Below, in pieces: positions 27,781 through 34,316 of a stretch of DNA of 64,000 nt; the first letter of the stretch is position 1; each line of letters opens with the position of its first letter. The translations under genes and the position numbers were made by a program. Source of the DNA: Paraconexibacter algicola (GTDB lineage: Bacteria > Actinomycetota > Thermoleophilia > Solirubrobacterales > Solirubrobacteraceae); contig NZ_PYYB01000001.1 in assembly GCF_003044185.1 (NCBI RefSeq), positions 1,364,001 through 1,428,000 of the forward strand, given 5' to 3'. The notes below the pieces were generated by a model that saw only the letters and a list, made by a program, of their open reading frames with translations, was not told the DNA's origin and did no database searches.

Positions 27781-27799
27781 AAAGCTGTGCAAAGCCGCC
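27781..27799. promoter_or_regulatory. TGTGCA direct-repeat element upstream of the first BldC/MerR gene
   Basis: AAAGC-TGTGC-AAAGC: a direct repeat at 10-bp spacing with TGTGCA (27786-27791) at its core, ending 42 bases before the ATG. It matches elements at 28539-28557 and 31781-31801 over about 16 bases. A TAGACC hexamer (27829-27834) seven bases before the ATG is the likely promoter core. Confidence 0.5.
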
Positions 27800-27841
27800 G
27801 GGGCCCCACGGGGCTCCCGGGTGCGCGGTAGACCTCGGGGC

Positions 27842-28075
27842 ATGAGCACCACGAACAGCGCCAGCCGGCTGGGTCTGACCACCTCGCAGGCGGCCGCGCA
27901 CCTGGGCGTGTCGCTGTCGACCGTCCGCCGCTGGTCCGACCTCGGGCACCTGCGCGGCTACCGCACGCCGGGCGGCCAGCGGCGCTTCAGCGTCGAGCAG
28001 CTCGACGACTTCGTCCGGGGCCTCGACGGCGGCGGGGGGACCGCCGCCGGGCCGCAGGGCCGCGACGCCCGCTGA
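27842..28075 (+). CDS. BldC/MerR-type stand-alone helix-turn-helix protein
   Basis: 77 residues consisting of little more than one winged helix-turn-helix: LTTSQAAAHLGVSLSTVRRW followed by the wing RTPGGQRRFSVEQLDDFV, then a short Gly-rich tail. It has no effector or dimerisation domain. Proteins of this build (BldC, excisionase-like) bind DNA as head-to-tail oligomers on direct repeats. A near-copy lies at 28643. It is first in the 28-34 kb regulator island. Confidence 0.88.
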   Translation: MSTTNSASRLGLTTSQAAAHLGVSLSTVRRWSDLGHLRGYRTPGGQRRFSVEQLDDFVRGLDGGGGTAAGPQGRDAR

Positions 28076-28144
28076 GGCGCGGCGCCGCCCCACCCCGGAC
28101 CCGATCGGCCGGCGACGCCCGACGTCGCCCGGTCACGCCGGTCG

Positions 28145-28168
28145 CCGCGTCCCCTCCGGGGGACGCGG
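28145..28168 (+). terminator. 10-bp stem with TCCG tetraloop
   Basis: CCGCGTCCCC (28145-28154) pairs perfectly with GGGGACGCGG (28159-28168) around TCCG. It lies 70 bases after the first BldC-like gene; no T-run follows. Confidence 0.45.
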
Positions 28169-28219
28169 TGGCTGTCAGGCGTCCTGCTGCGGAGGACCGT
28201 CGCGATCCTGGGCATTGAC

Positions 28220-28510
28220 GTGGGGCGTCACCCGGGCGACCCGGAGCTCGCCGCGCTGATCGGGGAGCTGTCGATGAAAAGCCCCGAGTTCGCCGATTGG
28301 TGGCCCGAGCACGAGGTCCTGCGCCGCAGCCACGGGACCAAGCGCTACCACCACCCGGTGATCGGCGACCTGACCGTCAGCTACGAGGCGCTCGCCGTGC
28401 CCGACGACCAGGACCAGACGCTGTTCGTCTACAGCACCGAGCCGGGATCGCCGTCGGCTGCCGCGCTGGAGCTGCTGGCCAGCTGGACGGCGGATCCGGC
28501 CGTCCGCTGA
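28220..28510 (+). pseudogene. Orphan C-terminal MmyB-type ligand-binding domain of an XRE-family regulator
   Basis: 96 residues from GTG 28220. The sequence matches the last third of actinobacterial MmyB-like XRE regulators: GRHPGDPELAALIGELS, then W-W-x-x-H-E-V, T-K-R-Y-H-H-P-V-I-G-D-L-T, Q-T-L-F-V-Y and EPGSPSAAALELLASW. Family members are ~280 residues with an N-terminal helix-turn-helix that is absent here. Similarity seems to continue a few codons upstream of the GTG (RRTVAILGID) with no in-frame stop between, so the gene probably lost its 5' two thirds. It could be a decaying remnant or a domesticated free-standing sensor domain next to free-standing DNA-binding domains. Confidence 0.7.
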
Positions 28511-28529
28511 TCACCGCGCAGCGCGGTCG

Positions 28530-28557
28530 AACCTGCCCAAACCTGTGCAGAACCGCT
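28530..28557. promoter_or_regulatory. Three AACC direct repeats with TGTGCA core upstream of the second BldC/MerR gene
   Basis: AACC occurs at 28530, 28540 and 28551, spacing 10 and 11 bp, with TGTGCA at 28544-28549. Spacing by one helical turn suits head-to-tail binding by MerR/BldC-type domains. A CATCTT hexamer (28558-28563) follows and could be a promoter core. Confidence 0.55.
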
Positions 28558-28642
28558 CATCTTGCGTCGGATTGCCCCGGGAACCCACCAGAGAACCCGG
28601 CACGCGCCCGCGCGGACGGGAGCGCGTGGCACCCTCGGGCGC

Positions 28643-28852
28643 ATGCGTGAGCCCCGCACGACCGACGCCCCGCTGTCGCTGACCGTGTCGGCGGCCGCGG
28701 AGTACCTCGGCGTGTCGGCCGCCACCGTGCGGCGCTGGGAGCGCTCCGGCGATCTCGTGGCCTACCGCACGCCAGGCGGTCAGCGGCGCTTCGATCCGGC
28801 GGATCTCGACGCGTTCCTCGCCGCGCGGCGCGCGCTGTCCCGCGTCGCCTGA
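28643..28852 (+). CDS. BldC/MerR-type stand-alone helix-turn-helix protein
   Basis: 69 residues: LTVSAAAEYLGVSAATVRRW helix-turn-helix, wing RTPGGQRRFDPADLDAFL and a nine-residue tail. It is a close paralogue of the protein at 27842 (the wing R-T-P-G-G-Q-R-R-F is identical) and likewise has no sensor domain. The two flank the MmyB-type fragment. Confidence 0.88.
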   Translation: MREPRTTDAPLSLTVSAAAEYLGVSAATVRRWERSGDLVAYRTPGGQRRFDPADLDAFLAARRALSRVA

Positions 28853-29070
28853 CTCGCCGCGGCTGACCCGCCCCACCTGACCCGCTGCGCGGGCGCGTCT
28901 CCGCGCCCGCCGGCCGCTCCGGCCGCCCCGTCACTCACCCGTTCCTGTACCCGCCGTCGGCCCTGCGTCGGGGGATCCTGCGCGCCGAGCGATGCACAAG
29001 ATTCTGCAGAGATGGACAAGTTTGGCTATGTTTGCTTCCCGCACCACCTGACGCAGAAAGGGAGGCGCTC
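28853..29070. promoter_or_regulatory. AT-enriched control region with 10-bp phased repeats
   Basis: 218 bases without a gene. Bases 28991-29040 are much richer in A and T than anything nearby and contain GATGCACAAG (28991) and GATGGACAAG (29011), a 9-of-10 match exactly 20 bp apart, with TGCACA at 28993-28998. TATGTT (29027-29032) is a possible promoter hexamer. The very strong Shine-Dalgarno AAAGGGAGG (29057-29065) closes the region. Confidence 0.5.
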
Positions 29071-29094
29071 ATGTCGGGCTTCCGCTCTCGCTGA
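29071..29094 (+). CDS. Seven-codon leader ORF (M-S-G-F-R-S-R)
   Basis: ATG to TGA in eight codons, five bases after the strongest ribosome-binding site in this part of the window. It sits 38 bases upstream of the HD-GYP gene. A regulatory leader peptide (attenuation or translation coupling) is inferred only from the strong site and position. Confidence 0.4.
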   Translation: MSGFRSR

Positions 29095-29132
29095 CTGGCA
29101 GGACTCGCACACTGCCGGTGTAATCAGCGGGG

Positions 29133-30500
29133 ATGGCAGATGAGCCTCCCCGTCCCGCCTTCGCCAGAGCTCTCGCCTCTGGCTCCGCCGCCGTCGGCGG
29201 CCTGCTTGCGGTCGTCGCCGTCGGCGGCGACCCGCTCGCCGGATGGGAGTGGGTGCTCCTGGCTTCTCTCACGGTCGCGATCGGGGAGTCGTTCGTGCCG
29301 CGGCTCATGCCGGGTGTCCATCTCTCAACCGGGAGCGGCCTGCTCCTCGCGCCGCTCGCCCTCCTCGACGCGCGCAGCGCGGTGGTCATCGCGGTGCTCG
29401 GCGTCCTCGGCGGGTACCTCGTCGAGCGCTATCGCCCCGCCGCGCTCGCGAACAACCTGGCGGTGACCGTCATGCCGCTCGCGGTGGCCGGCGTCGTCTT
29501 CGAGGCTCTCGGGGCCGACTCCGTCAGGACCGCGACCGGCGTCCTGGCGTTCGCCGCGGCCAGCGCCGTCTTCGTCGCCCTGCACGTGCTGCTCTTCGCG
29601 ACCATCACCTCGGCCGAGACCGGCGAGCCGTTTCGGACGCAGACCACCTCGATGTTGCGGACCGCGCGCGTCGCGATGCTCATCGACTTCGCCTTCGCGG
29701 TCGGCCTCACGTACCTCATCGCGCAGGCCGGCTGGGCCGGCGGCGCGATCGCCGCGGTGGCGGCCGGCCTGCAGCTGCACGGCGGGTCGCTCGTCGCGCG
29801 CGCGAACGACCAGCGGCTGCGCGCCGAAGCGCTGGCCCGGGCGAAGACTGCCCTGTCGTGGGGCATCATCTCGGCGCTGCTGGGCACGCTCGACGCGCGG
29901 AACCCGAACCTCGCCCGCCACAGCGCGGCGGTCGCCCGGCTCTCCCGGCGCATCGCCGCCGAGCTCGGGCTCTCCGAGCACGACCAGGACGTCGTCCACA
30001 CCGCGGGCCTGCTCCACGACATCGGGCAGTTCGCCAGCGCTGATCGCGTGGTGGTCGACGGCGCCTCGCCCTCGCCGGAGGACTGGCGCGGCATCCGCGA
30101 GCACCCCCGCGTCGGCTACGAGCTCCTGCGCGAGATGACCGAGTTCGGCCCGGTCGGCGAGATCGTCCTGCACCACCACGAACGGGTCGACGGGCGCGGC
30201 TACCCCAACCGGCTCGCGGGGGACGAGATCCCCCTCGCCTCGCGGATCGTCCACGTGGCCGAGGCCTACGACGCGATGACCGGACCCGGGACGTACCGGA
30301 CGCGGCGCTCCAGCCTCGAGGCGCTCAAGGAGCTGCGCGACCACGCCGGACGCCAGTTCGACCCGGCGGTCGTCGACGCCCTGCACCGCGTGCTGCGGGG
30401 CACCGACCACGCGTTCCGGCACAGCGACGAGGCCCACTACCGCGACGAGCTCGACGTCGAGCGCCGGATCGTGGACCAGCGCATGGTCGCGCGACCGTGA
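29133..30500 (+). CDS. Membrane HD-GYP protein (probable c-di-GMP phosphodiesterase)
   Basis: 455 residues. The first ~220 form seven or eight hydrophobic segments, an uncharacterised membrane sensor. The C-terminal domain (about 245-420) is HD-GYP: LLHDIGQ with HD at 295-296, HHHE (347-350) and DGRGYP (353-358, the GYP element). HD-GYP enzymes linearise c-di-GMP to pGpG or GMP. A TGTAAT sequence (29119-29124) lies eight bases before the ATG, so a leaderless transcript is possible in addition to one through the upstream leader ORF. The stop overlaps the next gene (GTGA, 30497-30500). The opposing synthase activity is encoded at 8281-9642. Confidence 0.88.
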   Translation: MADEPPRPAFARALASGSAAVGGLLAVVAVGGDPLAGWEWVLLASLTVAIGESFVPRLMPGVHLSTGSGLLLAPLALLDARSAVVIAVLGVLGGYLVERYRPAALANNLAVTVMPLAVAGVVFEALGADSVRTATGVLAFAAASAVFVALHVLLFATITSAETGEPFRTQTTSMLRTARVAMLIDFAFAVGLTYLIAQAGWAGGAIAAVAAGLQLHGGSLVARANDQRLRAEALARAKTALSWGIISALLGTLDARNPNLARHSAAVARLSRRIAAELGLSEHDQDVVHTAGLLHDIGQFASADRVVVDGASPSPEDWRGIREHPRVGYELLREMTEFGPVGEIVLHHHERVDGRGYPNRLAGDEIPLASRIVHVAEAYDAMTGPGTYRTRRSSLEALKELRDHAGRQFDPAVVDALHRVLRGTDHAFRHSDEAHYRDELDVERRIVDQRMVARP

Positions 30501-31756
30501 CCGCGGGCGGAGACCGCGCCCTGCTGCGCGGGCCGTTCGGCCGACTGCTGCTCGCCCTCACCGTCACGTTCGTCGGTGACGGCGTGTACCTCGTCGCGTT
30601 GGCCTGGCTCGCGCTCGACCTCGGCGACGCGGCGACGCTCGCGTTCGCGGGCGGCGCCTGGTCGGTCGGGATCCTCCTCGCGCTCCCGCTCGGCGGTGTG
30701 CTGGCGGACACCCGCGATCGCCGACTGCTGCTGCTCCTCATGGACCTCCTGCGGGCGGGGGCGCTCGGCTCGATCGGGGTGCTGTCCGTCAGCGGCGCGC
30801 TCGATCCGGTGACGCTCGCGGCCCTCAGCCTGCTGCACGGCTTCGGGGACGGGGTGGCGGAGCCCGCGGTCGCGGGGCTCGTCCCCCGGCTCGTCCCAGC
30901 CGACCGGCTCGTCCGCGCGAACGGCTGGATGGAGAGTGCCAAGCCGATCGCCCTGCGCGTCGTCGGGCCGGGGCTCGGCGCCCTGTTGATCGCCGTGTCC
31001 TCCGCGGGCGTGGCGATGCTCGTCGACGCCGTCACCTTCCTCGTCTGCGCCGCGGTCGTCGCGACGCTGCCCGCCCAGCCGCGCGCGGACGGGGGGCGCG
31101 CCGGCAGCATCGCGCGGGAGGTCCGTGACGGCTGGCGCTACGTGCGGGGCGCGCGCTGGCTGTGGCCGATCCTGCTCGCCAGCACCGGTGCGCTGCTCGC
31201 CACCTGGGGCGCGCTGGAGGTGCTCGTCGCCGTCCGGGTGAAGGAGGACCTCGACCTCGGAGCGTGGGTCTTCGCTGCGTTTCTCGGCGGCTTCGGTGTC
31301 GGTCAGGCACTCGGGGGACAGATCGCGGGCCGCCACCGCCCGCGGCGCGACCTCGCCGCGACGCTGCTGGTCTGGATGGTCAGCGCCGGGTCGATCGCCG
31401 CCTACGCGCTGGCCGCGAGCTGGGTGGCGTTCGTCGCGGTCGGCGCGGTCACGGGGGCGCTCATGTCGGCCGGTGGCGTCTGGTGGTGGACGGGCGTCCA
31501 GCAGCGCGTCCCCGACAGCCACCTCGGCCGGGTCGCGAGCATCGACCACGGACTGTCGCTCGCCCTCGCGCCGCTGAGCCTGGCCGTCGTCCCGGCGCTC
31601 GCCGCGCTGCTCGGAACGCGGTCCGCGCTCGTGCTCTGCGGTGCCGCCGCCCTGGTGTGCTTCGCGGTCCCGCTGCTCGTCGGGGCGGTCCGCGACGCGG
31701 AGCATCCGAGCGAGACCGGTGGGCGAGGGGCTGCCGTCGCGGACGCCGGACCCTGA
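30497..31756 (+). CDS. Major-facilitator exporter (MFS_3 / EntS-like)
   Basis: 419 residues, about twelve hydrophobic segments, with the loop 2-3 signature G-G-V-L-A-D-x-x-D-R-R and an internally repeated layout typical of EntS-like exporters of siderophores or small metabolites. The GTG overlaps the stop of the HD-GYP gene, so the two are translationally coupled; a c-di-GMP enzyme tied to an exporter is not a common pairing. Substrate unknown. Confidence 0.85.
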   Translation: MTAGGDRALLRGPFGRLLLALTVTFVGDGVYLVALAWLALDLGDAATLAFAGGAWSVGILLALPLGGVLADTRDRRLLLLLMDLLRAGALGSIGVLSVSGALDPVTLAALSLLHGFGDGVAEPAVAGLVPRLVPADRLVRANGWMESAKPIALRVVGPGLGALLIAVSSAGVAMLVDAVTFLVCAAVVATLPAQPRADGGRAGSIAREVRDGWRYVRGARWLWPILLASTGALLATWGALEVLVAVRVKEDLDLGAWVFAAFLGGFGVGQALGGQIAGRHRPRRDLAATLLVWMVSAGSIAAYALAASWVAFVAVGAVTGALMSAGGVWWWTGVQQRVPDSHLGRVASIDHGLSLALAPLSLAVVPALAALLGTRSALVLCGAAALVCFAVPLLVGAVRDAEHPSETGGRGAAVADAGP

Positions 31757-31780
31757 CGGGAGTTGCAGCCGCTTCTGCGG

Positions 31781-31801
31781 TGAACCTGTGCAAAACCGCG
31801 C
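31781..31801. promoter_or_regulatory. TGTGCA direct-repeat element upstream of the first CarH-like gene
   Basis: AACC at 31783 and 31794 (11-bp spacing) with TGTGCA at 31787-31792. Closely matches the elements at 27781 and 28539. It ends 45 bases before the ATG at 31847. Confidence 0.5.
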
Positions 31802-31846
31802 CGACGCTCCGGGCGGCGGATCGCTGCGCTGCACTGGATGCTTCGC

Positions 31847-32731
31847 ATGCGGACCCTGAAGACCTCCGAGGCGGCGGCGCTGCTGAACGTCAGCCCGAAC
31901 ACGCTCCGCGCGTGGGAGCGGCGCTTCGGGTACCCGCGCCCGATGCGCTCGCCCGGCAAGCACCGCCTGTACACCTACGGCGAGGTCGTCTCGCTGCGCG
32001 ACGCGCTGAACGACGGCCTGTCGATCTCCTCGGCCATCTCGCGCGCCCGCGAGGCCGTGCGCGCGGACACGCACGTGCTGCTCGGGGCGCTGCTGGCCTT
32101 CGACCGTGGCCGCGCGGACGAGGCGATGGAGGCGGCGCTCGCGCTGCGTCCGCTTGAGCGAGCGGTCGAGGAGGTGATGCTCCCGAGCCTCGAGGAGATC
32201 GTGGTCCGCGACGGGGCCGACAGCGCTCCGTGGGCCTTCGCGACGGCCTGGGCCGCGGAGTGGGTGCAGCGAGCCCGGCGCATCACCCCGACGCCTGCCC
32301 GCCCGGTCCGGGTGCTCGTCGGGGACGCGACCTCCGGCCCGTACGACCGGCACGCGCTGAGCGTCCGCACGCTCGAGCTCTGCACGGCGCGCGCGGGGGC
32401 GCTCGTCATCACGCTGCCGGTGTCCGGCGTGCCCGGGCTCGGCAAGGTCCTCGCCAGCCACGAGCCCGACGCGGTCGTGCTCGCCGGCGCTGCGGCCCCC
32501 GACGACGATGTCGCGCGCTGGGCGTATGCGATCCGCTCCGCGGTCGGGGCGCTCCCGATGCTCCTCTTCCATCGCGAGGTCCGTGGCGAGCGGGTCTCCG
32601 CGGCCGCCGGAAGGACCCTCGACGAGCGCGCGAGCGTCGCCGCGCGGCAGGTCGTCGACGCGATCGCCCAGCGGGAACGATCGACCACGCCGGTTGCGCC
32701 CGGCTCGACACCGCGTACGATGAGCGCCTAG
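31847..32731 (+). CDS. MerR-family regulator with degenerate CarH/B12-like sensor domain
   Basis: 294 residues (ATG 31847; ATG 31838 is also possible). N-terminal MerR helix-turn-helix and wing (TSEAAALLNVSPNTLRAWERR, wing with PGKHRLYTYGEV), then a four-helix segment (about 75-140) and a Rossmann-like domain (about 150-270) in the CarH/LitR order. In CarH, adenosylcobalamin is held by an E-x-H-x-x-G loop and a Trp...Glu-His helix. Here the loop reads D-R-H-A-L-S, keeping the His that ligates cobalt, while the helix has no Glu-His. Cobalamin binding is therefore doubtful but not excluded. It starts the CarH-like / PAS / CarH-like trio. Confidence 0.82.
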   Translation: MRTLKTSEAAALLNVSPNTLRAWERRFGYPRPMRSPGKHRLYTYGEVVSLRDALNDGLSISSAISRAREAVRADTHVLLGALLAFDRGRADEAMEAALALRPLERAVEEVMLPSLEEIVVRDGADSAPWAFATAWAAEWVQRARRITPTPARPVRVLVGDATSGPYDRHALSVRTLELCTARAGALVITLPVSGVPGLGKVLASHEPDAVVLAGAAAPDDDVARWAYAIRSAVGALPMLLFHREVRGERVSAAAGRTLDERASVAARQVVDAIAQRERSTTPVAPGSTPRTMSA

Positions 32732-32759
32732 CCGCTCTGCCACGGAAGGCCAGCCCACG

Positions 32760-33239
32760 ATGTCCCGCCCGTTCCTCCGCGCTGTCACCCCGCTCGTCCC
32801 GTCGGTGCCCGACGCGCGGTTCTGCGGGCACTGTGGCCAGCCGCCACGCGACCCGCAGCTGACCGCCCGCGTCTGCGACCGCTGCCATCTCGGCATGGTC
32901 CTGACGGCCGCGCAGGATCTCGCGCCCAACGGCCGTGAGCCGTTCCTCGTGGTGGACCGCCAGCTCGCGGTCTGCGCGATGTCCCGCAGCGCCGAGCGGC
33001 TGCTGAGCGTCGAGGAGCCCGACGCGGTCAATCGGCTCCTGACCGACTTCCTCGTTCCCGCCGACGCCGACACGACCGCCCAGAACGCGCTCCTGGCGCT
33101 CGTCGTCGAGGCGGCGAGCGGAGCGGCGGGCGTCACCCGGACGGTCGTCCGTCCCGCCGGGGAGTTCGGGGTGTTCTTCGAGGCCCGGATCGGGATCGTC
33201 GGCCCGCCGCCCGCGGCGCTCGTCGTGCTCGACGGCTGA
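32760..33239 (+). CDS. Zinc-ribbon plus PAS-like single-domain protein
   Basis: 159 residues. Four cysteines C22-x2-C25 and C39-x2-C42 form a zinc ribbon. Residues about 60-158 have a PAS-like pattern beginning P-F-L-V-V-D-R-Q-L-A-V and continuing S-A-E-R-L-L. There is no output domain, so it is likely a sensor or adaptor that acts through protein contact. It lies 28 bases after one CarH-like gene and 108 bases before the other, which suggests that it modulates them. Confidence 0.7.
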   Translation: MSRPFLRAVTPLVPSVPDARFCGHCGQPPRDPQLTARVCDRCHLGMVLTAAQDLAPNGREPFLVVDRQLAVCAMSRSAERLLSVEEPDAVNRLLTDFLVPADADTTAQNALLALVVEAASGAAGVTRTVVRPAGEFGVFFEARIGIVGPPPAALVVLDG

Positions 33240-33291
33240 CGGCCGTCGCGGTCGGCGCGCGGACTCCTTCCTGCGGCCCGGACCCGCACGA

Positions 33292-33313
33292 AACCTCCCC
33301 ATCTGCACGCTTC
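33292..33313. promoter_or_regulatory. Weak copy of the island element upstream of the second CarH-like gene
   Basis: AACCTCCCCA (33292-33301) resembles the first unit at 28530 and is followed by CTGCAC (33303-33308). The TGCACA core is incomplete, so this site is the least certain of the set. Confidence 0.3.
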
Positions 33314-33347
33314 GCTGCGGAGCTTGCCCCAGGGCTGACCGGACCTC

Positions 33348-34244
33348 ATGCTGGCGCGCATGGGGTCGATCCGCACCAACGCCGCCGCAGCGATGCTCGG
33401 CGTGAGTCCGAACACGCTGCGCTCGTGGGAGCGGCGCTTCGGGTTCCCGGAGCCCCGCCGGACCGCCGGCGGGCACCGGCAGTTCGACCTCGCGGAGGTC
33501 GAGGCCCTGCGCTCGGCCTTCGAGGAGACCCACAACGTCTCGTCCGCGATCACGATCGCTCGTGAGCGGGGTGCCGGTCCGGCCTCGCCCACGCGCCTGC
33601 GGTCGGCGTTCCAGCGGTTCGAGGAGCAGGAGGCCGACCGCATCGCCGAGGAGTCCCTGAGCGTGCGGTCGGTCGAGCGCACGGTCGAGGAGGTCATCCT
33701 CCCGACCGTCGAGGCGCTCGCCGAGGACGACGTCGACGCCCCGGAGTACGGCTTCGCGTGGCGCTGGTCGGCCGGGTGGCTGGCGGCGCAGCGCCGCGTG
33801 GCCCCGCCCGCGTTCCGCGACGACACCGTCGTCCTGTTCGACGCCAGCCATCCCGGCGACGTGGACGCGCTCCACGCCCAGGCGCTGGAGCTCGTGCTCC
33901 GGCGCAGCGGCCTGAGGACCCTCACCCTCACGGTCGCGCTCGACCCGACGCGGCTCACCCGCGCCCTCCACGCGGTGATGCCGCGCGCGGTCGTCCTCAC
34001 CGGCGGCCGGGCGTCGCTCGACACGCTCAGCCGGCTCGTCTACCAGGCGCGCCGGGTCAGCGAGGGGGTCGCGGTGCTCGACTACCGCGGCGCGCTGCCC
34101 GACAGCGGCGCGACCATCGTCGAGCACCTCGGCGACCGGCCGCTGTTCGCCCGCGAGCTCGTGCTCGCCCACCTGGACCCGTCGACGGCCGGCGAGCGAC
34201 CGGGCGCGACGGCGCTGCGCGACGCGCGGCACGCCACGGGCTGA
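33348..34244 (+). CDS. MerR-family regulator with degenerate CarH/B12-like sensor domain, second copy
   Basis: 298 residues (ATG 33348, or ATG 33360). Same domain order as the protein at 31847: helix-turn-helix A-A-A-M-L-G-V-S-P-N-T-L-R-S-W-E-R-R, wing TAGGHRQFDLAEV, four-helix segment, Rossmann-like domain. The loop equivalent to E-x-H-x-x-G reads D-V-D-A-L-H when aligned without gaps from the Pro-Gly before it. Both the cobalt-ligating His and the Gly are therefore replaced, and the Glu-His helix motif is absent. It probably senses something other than cobalamin or is controlled by a partner. Confidence 0.82.
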   Translation: MLARMGSIRTNAAAAMLGVSPNTLRSWERRFGFPEPRRTAGGHRQFDLAEVEALRSAFEETHNVSSAITIARERGAGPASPTRLRSAFQRFEEQEADRIAEESLSVRSVERTVEEVILPTVEALAEDDVDAPEYGFAWRWSAGWLAAQRRVAPPAFRDDTVVLFDASHPGDVDALHAQALELVLRRSGLRTLTLTVALDPTRLTRALHAVMPRAVVLTGGRASLDTLSRLVYQARRVSEGVAVLDYRGALPDSGATIVEHLGDRPLFARELVLAHLDPSTAGERPGATALRDARHATG

Positions 34245-34294
34245 GCCGTCACCGCGCCCCGGCGGGCAGCCGCCGTGGCGCTCGTGCCGTCCGA

Positions 34295-34313
34295 CGCGAC
34301 TGTCAGAGTCGCG
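34295..34313. promoter_or_regulatory. Inverted repeat at the MarR start (candidate autoregulatory operator)
   Basis: CGCGACT-GTCAG-AGTCGCG, a perfect 7-bp inverted repeat with 5-base spacer, ending three bases before the GTG at 34317. MarR proteins usually bind such palindromes over their own promoters. Confidence 0.5.
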
Positions 34314-34316
34314 CGC

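Noticed and set aside
28220-28510. A complete small regulator gene
   Set aside because: The sequence corresponds only to the C-terminal domain of a longer family and lacks any DNA-binding segment, so it is listed as a fragment.
27781-31801. TGTGCA elements as simple -35 boxes
   Set aside because: Distance to the start codons varies (about 50 to 93 bases) and no -10 lies at a constant 16-18 bp, so an operator or activator site fits better, although an ECF-type GAACCT reading is kept as an alternative.
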